Part shown: in pieces, positions 26,124 through 33,192 of the stretch
Position numbering within the stretch: position 1 is the stretch's first letter
Layout: each line of letters starts with the position of its first letter
Assembly: GCA_949451655.1 (NCBI GenBank)
Contig: CASTST010000010.1
Coordinates: forward strand, 1 to 33,192
Direction: 5' to 3'
Origin: an uncultured Eubacteriales bacterium
GTDB lineage: Bacteria > Bacillota > Clostridia > Oscillospirales > CAG-272
Length of the DNA: 33,192 bases
Translations under genes and position numbers: made by a program
Notes under the pieces: generated by a model
What the model was told of the DNA's origin: nothing
The model's database searches: none
The model's input: only the letters and a program-made list of their open reading frames with translations

Positions 26124-27704
26124 ATGTTCACAAAAGTTTTAACCGCAGTGCTGCTTCTGATCTTCTTCGCCGTCATGACAGGGATCGGATTGTACTGCCG
26201 CCGCCACGCCACAGACGTAAACGGCTTTGTTCTGGGCGGACGGTCTGTAGGTCCCTGGCTTTCCGCGTTCGCATTCGGTACATCCTACTTTTCCGCAGTC
26301 GTCTTTGTAGGGTATGCAGGTCAGTTCGGCTGGAATTTCGGACTTGCTTCCACCTGGATCGGTCTTGGAAACGCCTTTATCGGCTCCCTGCTTGCCTGGG
26401 TCATTCTGGGGCGCAGAACCCGCATCATGACCCAGCATCTTTCCACCAAAACCATGCCGGACTTTTTCGGCAAGCGGTTTGACTCCAAAGCGCTGAAAAT
26501 CGCCGCATCCTTTATCGTTTTTATTTTCCTGATTCCCTACACCGCCTCTTTGTACAACGGACTTTCCAGTCTGTTCCACATTGCCTTTGACATTCCCTAC
26601 TGGGTGGTTATCGCAGTCATGGCAGGGCTCACCGGCTTGTATGTTATTTTCGGCGGCTATATGGCAACTGCCATCAACGATTTTATCCAGGGTATTATCA
26701 TGCTTGGCGGCATTGTTGCCGTAATCGCCGCAGTCCTTGCGGACAATGGCGGTCTTAGCCAGTCGATTGTTTCCCTGTCTCAGGTACAGGCGCCGGAAGC
26801 AGGCGCACTGGAAGGCGCATACAGCTCCTTTGTAGGTCCGCAGCCAATGTATCTGCTGATCGTCGTTCTGCTCACTTCTCTGGGAACATGGGGACTGCCC
26901 CAAATGGTGGGTAAATTTTATTCCATCAAAAACGAGGACGCAATCAAAAAGGGCACAATTATTTCTACTATTTTTGCAATCATCGTGTCCGGCGGCTGCT
27001 ATTTTCTCGGCGGCTTCGGCAGACTGTATGACAGCCCGGCACTTTACAACGATGCAGGAAAACTGATGACAGACAGTATCATTCCCACCATGCTTTCGAA
27101 AATGCCCGGCGTAATTATCGCAGTGGTTATGGTGCTTGTGCTGTCTGCGTCCATGTCTACCCTGTCCAGCCTGGTGCTGACCTCCAGTTCTACTTTGACG
27201 CTGGACGTAATCCTTCCGATGCGCAAAAAAGAAACCAAAGAAAAAACACAGCTTGTCATTCTGCGCTTGTTCATTCTGTTCTTTATTGTTGTTTCCGCCG
27301 TGCTTGCCGTTTTAAAGGATACCTTCAATTTCTCCATGATCGCACAGATGATGGGAGTTTCCTGGGGTGCTCTTGCAGGATCTTTCCTGGCTCCTTTCCT
27401 GTACGGTCTGTACTGGAAACGTACCACAAAAGCGTCCGTTGCCGTAAGCTTTGTATTCTCCTCCTGCCTGATGATTACGCAAATGCTGATTTCCATGGGC
27501 GTATTCAGCGTAAGCGGCGGCATTCTGGAATTTGTCTTTAAGAACTCCCTTTACTCCGGCGTTGTCGCAATGGTAGGCGGTTTGATTCTGGTGCCGATCA
27601 TCAGTTTGCTCACACCTAAAATGAAAAAAGATCAAGTAAATGCAATGTTCACCTGTTACAACGAAAATGTAACAGTTCAGGCAACAAAATCCCTCGGAAA
27701 CTGA
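26124..27704 (+). CDS. Sodium:solute symporter (SSS) family transporter
   Basis: Multi-TM 526 aa, ADV-like N-terminus (DVNGFVLGGRSVGPWLSAFAFGTSYFSAVVFVGYAGQFGWNFGLAS), SMSTLSSLVLTSSSTLTLDV; RBS AAGGAGG. Confidence 0.92.
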   Translation: MFTKVLTAVLLLIFFAVMTGIGLYCRRHATDVNGFVLGGRSVGPWLSAFAFGTSYFSAVVFVGYAGQFGWNFGLASTWIGLGNAFIGSLLAWVILGRRTRIMTQHLSTKTMPDFFGKRFDSKALKIAASFIVFIFLIPYTASLYNGLSSLFHIAFDIPYWVVIAVMAGLTGLYVIFGGYMATAINDFIQGIIMLGGIVAVIAAVLADNGGLSQSIVSLSQVQAPEAGALEGAYSSFVGPQPMYLLIVVLLTSLGTWGLPQMVGKFYSIKNEDAIKKGTIISTIFAIIVSGGCYFLGGFGRLYDSPALYNDAGKLMTDSIIPTMLSKMPGVIIAVVMVLVLSASMSTLSSLVLTSSSTLTLDVILPMRKKETKEKTQLVILRLFILFFIVVSAVLAVLKDTFNFSMIAQMMGVSWGALAGSFLAPFLYGLYWKRTTKASVAVSFVFSSCLMITQMLISMGVFSVSGGILEFVFKNSLYSGVVAMVGGLILVPIISLLTPKMKKDQVNAMFTCYNENVTVQATKSLGN

Positions 27705-27761
27705 TTTCCGCGCGCACATCCTAAATGCCAAGCCCGCTTTACGGCTTAACGAAGTCAAACG

Positions 27762-28042
27762 AAAAGCCCCCTATGCAAAAGGGCGGAACACGCCGCAAGC
27801 TCCCATCGTATCCCCCTTGTATACAGGAGGAGCCGGCTCGCTGCAAGCCCCCACCGTATCTTTAAGCCCCCCTTGTGCAAAGGGGGGTGGCTCGCTTAAG
27901 CGAGTCGGGGGGATTGTTTGTAGTATAGACTGCCGATTTGTAGATTATTTAAAATGATAGCATAACAATCCCTCAGTCACGGCAAAGCCGTGCCAGCTCC
28001 CTATGGAGCCACGCAGTGGATCCTCACATGGGAGCCTTTTTG
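27762..28042. repeat. Modular palindromic intergenic repeat, copy 6 (inverted orientation)
   Basis: AAGCCCCCCTTGTGCAAAGGGGGGTGGCTCGCTTAAGCGAGTCGGGGGGATTGT...ACTGCCGATTTGTAGATTATTTAAAATGAT...ACAATCCCTCAGTCACGGCAAAGCCGTGCC, then GGAGCCACGCAGTGGATCC module ending GGGAGCCTTTTTG. Confidence 0.9.
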
Positions 28043-28131
28043 TTTGTGCTTCGCGGGGGTCCCTTTGCTGGGGGTCATTTTCGTTTGTACTCCATAAGTG
28101 GGCGACCTTTTTGTTTTGATTGTTTTTTTAA

Positions 28132-29445
28132 TTAAGGGGCGGTTTTCCCTTTCTCATGAATATACAACATCCACCCCGCAATCAACGTCACACCCTCTGC
28201 CACCGGAAAAGATGCCCACAAGCCTGCCATCCCGCCTATCCGGGAAAGAATCAGCGCGAAAGGAAGAATCAATACAAATCCCCGCAGCAAAGAAACGATA
28301 TTCCCCGGTCGCGGGCGCTCTGCCGCAGCAAAATAAGACGCAAGCACAACGTTGCACCCTGCAAAAATCCCCCCAGTGAAATATATTTTCAACCCCGCCG
28401 CGGCGATCCGGTGCAGTTCCGGATCCCTCTCACTGTTGAAAATGTTTATAATCCAATCGCATCCAATGAAAACGCCTCCATAGATACATACGGATAAAAT
28501 CACTGTAAACCACACCGCAAAGCGCAGCGCGCTCTTTGCATGCTTTAAATTTCCCACACCACAGTTTTGGCTGACAATCGGTTGTATCCCCTGCCCCACA
28601 CCGGTATACATAGCGATTACAACAAGAGAGAGATTTGCCACAACGCCATATGCCGCAACACCGATATTACCGCAAAGCTGCAGCACAATCTGATTAAACA
28701 CAGTCATGACAACACCGCCGGACAGTTCCGTCACAAGTGACGGCAATCCCCCCGCGGCAATGCCTTTCATAAGCTGTCCTTCCAAAGCCTCTCGCGCAGG
28801 ATAAAAACTGTTTTTCCCTCGTAAAAAATGGATAGTCAAAATGCCAAGACTGATAACCGGCGCGATACATGTTGCCAGAACCGCCCCGAAAATGCCCATT
28901 TGCAGCGGGAAAATAAATATGTAATCCAAAAGTATATTGGAAACGCTGCCTCCTGCCATTGCCGCCATAGACAAATGAGGACTGCCGTCATTGCGGACAA
29001 AGCTCAATATAACTTCATTCAGTATGAAGGCAGGTGAGCCCAGAAGCAGCATTTGCAGATACGTTTTACTCATTTGAAAAACCGCCGCATCTGCTCCCAG
29101 CAAATGCGTAATCGGTGCGGAAAGAAACATACCAGCCGACACAAAAACAACGGCAAAAAGCGCCGCGATAATGATAGTATGCGTAAATGCTCTGCTGTTC
29201 GCTTCCGCACCGACACGGCTTTTCCGAATGGAAAACTGCGTAGCACCGCCAACGCCCAGCATAAGCCCCACACCATGAATCAGACTATAAACTGGAAGCG
29301 CCAAATTCAGCGCAGCAAGTCCATCGGTTCCAATTCCATTTGCAATAAAAAATGTGTCCGCAAGAATATAGCAGGACAGCCCCAGCATCCCCAAAACGCT
29401 GGGAACACAATACCGGATGCATTCGCGAAAAACAGTAGATTTCAT
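28132..29445 (-). CDS. MATE family efflux transporter
   Basis: 12-TM-like protein, MKSTVFRECIRYCVPSVLGMLGLSCYILADTFFIANGIGTDGLAALNLALPVYS; start placed at MKST (GGGG upstream); ORF track gives 29460. Confidence 0.92.
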   Translation of the reverse strand: MKSTVFRECIRYCVPSVLGMLGLSCYILADTFFIANGIGTDGLAALNLALPVYSLIHGVGLMLGVGGATQFSIRKSRVGAEANSRAFTHTIIIAALFAVVFVSAGMFLSAPITHLLGADAAVFQMSKTYLQMLLLGSPAFILNEVILSFVRNDGSPHLSMAAMAGGSVSNILLDYIFIFPLQMGIFGAVLATCIAPVISLGILTIHFLRGKNSFYPAREALEGQLMKGIAAGGLPSLVTELSGGVVMTVFNQIVLQLCGNIGVAAYGVVANLSLVVIAMYTGVGQGIQPIVSQNCGVGNLKHAKSALRFAVWFTVILSVCIYGGVFIGCDWIINIFNSERDPELHRIAAAGLKIYFTGGIFAGCNVVLASYFAAAERPRPGNIVSLLRGFVLILPFALILSRIGGMAGLWASFPVAEGVTLIAGWMLYIHEKGKTAP

Positions 29446-29460
29446 ATACAACCCCAACAT

Positions 29461-29520
29461 AAAAAAATAGCGTCAGATTCTTTCTATCTGCTAAGGCCTA
29501 ACGATAGAAAGTCTGACGCT
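29461..29520 (-). terminator. Intrinsic terminator/attenuator in MATE 5' leader
   Basis: Minus strand AGCGTCAGACTTTCTATC - loop - GATAGAAAGAATCTGACGCT - ATTTTTTT; 18-bp stem with 2-nt bulge, immediately upstream of the MATE start. Confidence 0.85.
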
Positions 29521-29568
29521 GTATTCCTTTTACCCGGCGGTAAAAGGAGGCGTGTTATTCATGCGCTT

Positions 29569-29597
29569 ATTGTACCACACATGCGCCGTGCTGTCAA
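29569..29597 (-). promoter_or_regulatory. Strong promoter for MATE leader
   Basis: Minus strand TTGACA-N17-TACAAT with extended -10 TGG. Confidence 0.8.
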
Positions 29598-29601
29598 CTG
29601 C

Positions 29602-30162
29602 TTACAACACCGGCGGCAAATCGTCCTCGTCTACATCAGGAACAAAGCCTTCCTCCGGCTCCGGTTCATCCTCACCCGCTTCTACAAAGGCCTCAGAAAG
29701 TCCGTCCGCCGTTTTAAAATACGGACCGGTATCTTCCTTGCCTGTATGCACATAGGTGCAGGAAAACGCCTTGTCCGTCACAATGATACTGTCAAAAGCA
29801 GACACCGTCTCCGGATTTAAAATGCTTCCATCCGGAATCTGAAATAGCAGCATTTCCCGATTCAAAAAAATATAACACATTCCCGAAAAGCCGCCTGAGA
29901 ATGCTTCCTGCGCCAACGCGCCCATATAACAGTCTGTTTTCTGAAAGCTGAACGCATGCCAAAGATTGTTCTGATACATTCGTCTGGGCAGGCAAAAGGA
30001 TTTTGCATCATAATATTCCATATCCGGAGCAAAGGCGGAAAGCCATTTCAGCATAAACGGGCGCAGAGGCTTGTCGGTTATCTCATGACATTCGCCGAAC
30101 ACCTCCTGCATTTTCTTTCTTGCAGCTTCCTTTTCCTGCTCGCTGATTTTCTTCTTAAACAT
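29602..30162 (-). CDS. Hypothetical protein with acidic C-terminus
   Basis: MFKKKISEQEKEAARKKMQEVFG...; AAGGAGACAAAT RBS; no family recognised. Confidence 0.75.
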   Translation of the reverse strand: MFKKKISEQEKEAARKKMQEVFGECHEITDKPLRPFMLKWLSAFAPDMEYYDAKSFCLPRRMYQNNLWHAFSFQKTDCYMGALAQEAFSGGFSGMCYIFLNREMLLFQIPDGSILNPETVSAFDSIIVTDKAFSCTYVHTGKEDTGPYFKTADGLSEAFVEAGEDEPEPEEGFVPDVDEDDLPPVL

Positions 30163-30185
30163 ATTTGTCTCCTTTTTCAATACTG

Positions 30186-31247
30186 TCACGAAAATACATA
30201 TTCGCTGGCTTCGCCAACTTCCCCATCGGACATCGCATAGTATATCGCACCGTCCGCAGTCACATACCATCCGCCCAAATCCGACTTGCATAGCTTACAG
30301 AGGAAATTGCCTTCTGCTTCCATGGTATATTGCACAGCGCTGCGTCCGCCGAAAAAACCTTCTTCCTTTGCGGTAATGTCAATCGTTACATCTCCAGCAG
30401 TATATGCAGCCTGCGCCAGATCCTGTGCTTCTCCCGCATCCTCCATATAATGACCCAAAGTATATGCGCTGCCGTTCCACTCCACGGCACGATAGAGTCC
30501 AAGGCAGTTTATGTCTGCATACCATACTGCGTCCGGTGTATATGCAATATATGCCCCGCTGCCGGATGCACCTGTTCCAACTGTATACACAGTACAGGCT
30601 TCCCCATTTATCTCCGCTTCCCCCTCGGAAAGCGACACAGCAGCATCGGTAAAGGTACGTGCAATTTGCATAGCTATATCGTCTGCACCTTCTACTGTTT
30701 GAGACGACAACTCCAATGTCAATGTGTCGGTAAACTGATAAGTAGAACGCACGGTTCCAAATCCTTCCGTTTCCAATACACTGCTGATTGTACCGGAATC
30801 CGAATCCGGTATGGGATTTTTCACCAGTCGATACGCTGCACACGGCACATACTTTCCGCCTTCTGCATTCCACAGCCACAAATTATAACATGCTTCCCCC
30901 TGGTTTTCGCTGTATATTGTCTGCAAATCTGCATATCCGTCGCCGTTGATATCCTCGCGGATCAGATTTTCCATTGCATCGGCTACGGCGGTATCGTATG
31001 TAAGGGTTTGCAGTTTTTCACCCGTTCCGCCGTCATCCCAAAGGGTGATTGTTCCCTTGTCCAGAGAATACAGAAGTTTTATTTCCCGGGAAACATAAAA
31101 AGATCCGTCATATTCGATTTGGTTGCGCCAGTCTGTAATCTGTTTTACAGGGGCTGTATCCTGTGCTTCCGTTTTTTTGCCGCAAGCTGCTGCAAACAGG
31201 AGCATAAGAAGGATACAAAGTCCCAATGCAATTTTTTTCATATTCAT
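30186..31247 (-). CDS. Lipoprotein of unknown function
   Basis: N-terminal MNMKKIALGLCILLMLLFAAACGKK lipobox; contains DINGDGYADLQTIY segment resembling FG-GAP/EF-hand-type repeats. Confidence 0.8.
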   Translation of the reverse strand: MNMKKIALGLCILLMLLFAAACGKKTEAQDTAPVKQITDWRNQIEYDGSFYVSREIKLLYSLDKGTITLWDDGGTGEKLQTLTYDTAVADAMENLIREDINGDGYADLQTIYSENQGEACYNLWLWNAEGGKYVPCAAYRLVKNPIPDSDSGTISSVLETEGFGTVRSTYQFTDTLTLELSSQTVEGADDIAMQIARTFTDAAVSLSEGEAEINGEACTVYTVGTGASGSGAYIAYTPDAVWYADINCLGLYRAVEWNGSAYTLGHYMEDAGEAQDLAQAAYTAGDVTIDITAKEEGFFGGRSAVQYTMEAEGNFLCKLCKSDLGGWYVTADGAIYYAMSDGEVGEASEYVFS

Positions 31248-31325
31248 AATAATTCACACACTTTCTTTGAATGGATGCCGCATCAGCAAAAAACATACCG
31301 TGATGTACGAGGTACAAACTTCAAT

Positions 31326-31689
31326 AGGCTCCCCCGGTAAAGGGAGGTGGCATGCGGCACACAACTTTTTAAAGGCTCCCCCCAGCAAAGGGGTGCACGG
31401 CGACAGATCACGCCCCACTATAGCCTCCCTTGTGCAAAGGGAGGTGGCATGCCGTAAGGCATGACGGAGGGATTGTAAAATTGTCGATTTGCAGATAATT
31501 CAAAATGATAGTATAGACAATCCCCCAGTCTCCACTGCGTGGAGCCAGCCCCCTTTACACAAGGGGGCCTTTAAAAAGTTGCGTGCTGCGCGACAGTCCC
31601 CTTACTGGGGGGAAGCTAAGTAAGTAGGATGGAATTTGCGCCGTTCCATCCATAGGATCCGCGTAGCGGCTCCAGCACATGGGAGCCTT
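31326..31689. repeat. Modular palindromic intergenic repeat, copy 7
   Basis: CCTCCCTTGTGCAAAGGGAGGTGGCATGCCGTAAGGCATGACGGAGGGATTGT...GTCGATTTGCAGATAATTCAAAATGAT...ACAATCCCCCAGTCTCCACTGCGTGGAGCCAGCCCCCTTTACACAAGGGGGCC; tail GGATCCGCGTAGCGGCTCC. Confidence 0.9.
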
Positions 31690-31770
31690 ATGATACTTAT
31701 GCTCCTAAGAAAACCCTTTAATAGTGAGAGCCTTTTCGTTCGCTGTCTCATATACAGAAAGAAAGCGGAC

Positions 31771-31798
31771 GCTGTAAGGTCCGCTTTCGCATCTATCC
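31771..31798 (-). terminator. Terminator downstream of Cys-rich protein gene
   Basis: GAAAGCGGAC-N8-GTCCGCTTTC perfect 10-bp stem followed on the minus strand by TTTCTG. Confidence 0.7.
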
Positions 31799-31830
31799 AC
31801 TTTTTACCTATGCAAAAACGTCCTTGCCGC

Positions 31831-32136
31831 TTATGCTTCTTCCGGTGCAGCTTCGTCATCTGCTGCATCCTCTGCATCCATATCATCCTCTGCTTCACAT
31901 GCGTCGCAAATGCTGCATCCGGGAGCAAAGTCCTCGTCACAGCTGCAAAGAGGATCGAACTCGTCTCCAAAGCAATCCTGACAGCAGGTATCACAATCGC
32001 CGCAGTCAAAAGAAATGCGGAAATACTTCTTGAAAAACTTATACAGCAGTGCTGCTGCAGCGACAATCAGCAGAGCAACCCCTGCGGATATTGTAATAAT
32101 CTTAATCAGACTTACGCGTTTTTCTTCTTTTCTCAT
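31831..32136 (-). CDS. Small Cys-rich single-TM protein with acidic tail
   Basis: 101 aa: N-terminal TM then CGDCDTCCQDCFGDEFDPLCSCDEDFAPGCSICDAC and Asp/Glu/Ala tail; followed by a terminator on the same strand. Confidence 0.75.
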   Translation of the reverse strand: MRKEEKRVSLIKIITISAGVALLIVAAAALLYKFFKKYFRISFDCGDCDTCCQDCFGDEFDPLCSCDEDFAPGCSICDACEAEDDMDAEDAADDEAAPEEA

Positions 32137-32276
32137 TTGTTATTCACCATACCTTTCCTGTAAATTTAATGGTTTCACCTGCGCGTTTCCGCGTCAGATT
32201 GTATCATACATGGATATATTTATAGTATATCATAACTTGGGCAAAATGCAATACAGTTTTTGGATTATTTTGCACA

Positions 32277-32546
32277 TCATTCCAAAGAAGAGCGCGCCCA
32301 TACAGCATCTGCCAGTGCTTCCAGAATTACTTGCTTTGTTTCGTCAGAGGTTTCTGCCGATGCGGCAGCCACCAAAATCCGCAGACTTCTCAATCCGCCG
32401 ATACGTCCCAATGCCCGGTATACTATCTGATGCACGTGCTCATCATAGTTGGGCGACAAATGCTGCTGCAAAAGACTTACGTCTCCCTGGGCGGCAGCTT
32501 CTTCAATTCGTTTGCTTATAACGGAGTCGATCAATGTATCATGCAT
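32277..32546 (-). CDS. Small HEAT-repeat-like protein
   Basis: 89 aa: HQIVYRALGRIGGLRSLRILVAAASAETSDETKQVILEALADAV. Confidence 0.6.
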   Translation of the reverse strand: MHDTLIDSVISKRIEEAAAQGDVSLLQQHLSPNYDEHVHQIVYRALGRIGGLRSLRILVAAASAETSDETKQVILEALADAVWARSSLE

Positions 32547-32783
32547 ATCTGTTCACATTCCTTTTCTTACAGCTGGATCCGGAAAATATTTTTCGAAAAT
32601 TCAACCGGATTATACGTTCATTTTTTGTTTATATGGAAAAAGCGGTTCCTTTTCCAATATCATACTACCATAGATATATGAAAACTGTAAGTATTGATTG
32701 TGAATTTTAATGAATGTTTTCGTGAATGAACGAAATCAATTGTATAAATTGTAAAATGAATGGGATTATTGCCGCAATATGCG

Positions 32784-33192
32784 TTATTTCTCCGCCAGCC
32801 GAATGCTGATTTCACCAGAATGCAGCACCTCCCGGGTCCCATCTTCCAAACGAACCACCAAGCCTCCTGCATCATCAATTTCTTCCGCCACGGCAAGGTA
32901 TGTTTTTGCTCCCTGTATACATTTTATGGTTTTGCCAAGCACCAGAGAATCCCGGCGGTATTCTTCCATCCAGGGACGGTCTGACAACTTCTCAATAAAG
33001 CCATACAATTCTTCCGTCACAGCCGCGCACAAAGCGCACCGGCGCACATCGCATCCATAAAGCGCCCCTGCTACACGGGCTACCTCTTCTGGAAAATCTT
33101 CCGTTGAACAGTTGATGCCAATGCCTACAACGATTTGCTGGGCATGATTGTTTTCCAAGCTGGTTACAGCCTCTGTAAGAATCCCGCAGATT
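32784..33192 (-). CDS. birA: Biotin--[acetyl-CoA-carboxylase] ligase, C-terminal part (truncated by window edge)
   Basis: In-frame ...ICGILTEAVTSLENNHAQQIVVGIGINCSTEDFPEE..., BirA catalytic GIGIN motif and C-terminal SH3-like domain; the frame stays open to 33192. Confidence 0.9.
   Translation of the reverse strand, partial: ICGILTEAVTSLENNHAQQIVVGIGINCSTEDFPEEVARVAGALYGCDVRRCALCAAVTEELYGFIEKLSDRPWMEEYRRDSLVLGKTIKCIQGAKTYLAVAEEIDDAGGLVVRLEDGTREVLHSGEISIRLAEK

Noticed and set aside
29461-29562. Known riboswitch class (preQ1, guanidine, ppGpp/PRPP) in the MATE leader
   Set aside because: Leader is short and I could not match conserved core motifs of these classes; kept as an unclassified attenuator.
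1-31689. Possible CRISPR array from the recurring palindromes
   Set aside because: Copies are kilobases apart, not regularly spaced with unique ~30-nt spacers, and no cas genes are present.
32640-32760. Hairpins TTTTCGT-GAATGA-ACGAAA and GGAAAAAGCGGTTCCTTTTCC as regulatory RNA between birA and the HEAT-like gene
   Set aside because: Short or imperfect stems in AT-rich DNA without a supporting promoter/terminator arrangement.
1-33192. tRNA, rRNA, prophage or defence-system genes
   Set aside because: No T-loop/anticodon patterns, rRNA segments, or phage/defence protein motifs were seen in the sequence or ORF track.

Overview
This is a 33 kb chromosomal window from a Firmicutes/Clostridia-like genome; taxonomy is inferred from gene content and promoter style only. 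Minus-strand genes at the left: YhcH/YiaL protein, DeoR regulator, DMT transporter, DUF5107/TPR protein, SecG, a Re-citrate/isopropylmalate synthase-family enzyme, dxs and cinA. A plus-strand core follows: feoA-feoB, ogt, SbcD/SbcC-like (YhaO/YhaN-like) pair, HlyD-like protein, yggS, sepF, ylmH, divIVA, lspA and an rluD-type gene. Next come a T-box leader, an acyl-CoA synthetase and an SSS symporter. At the right, on the minus strand, are a MATE transporter, a hypothetical protein, a lipoprotein, a Cys-rich small membrane protein, a HEAT-like protein and a partial birA. The most interesting signals are: (1) seven copies of a modular ~170-300 nt palindromic intergenic repeat whose hairpin stems vary in sequence but keep pairing, and whose ends look like outward-facing terminators; (2) a T-box leader (probable Tyr/UAC specifier) with no aminoacyl-tRNA synthetase or recognisable amino-acid gene directly downstream; (3) a compact promoter/hairpin/terminator leader upstream of the MATE gene, with a possible 10-codon ORF; (4) an EF-hand-like loop at the N-terminus of the Re-citrate synthase-like enzyme; (5) a hexapeptide-repeat tail on SecG; (6) a 10-Cys small membrane protein. 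No CRISPR array, rRNA, tRNA or phage module was seen.
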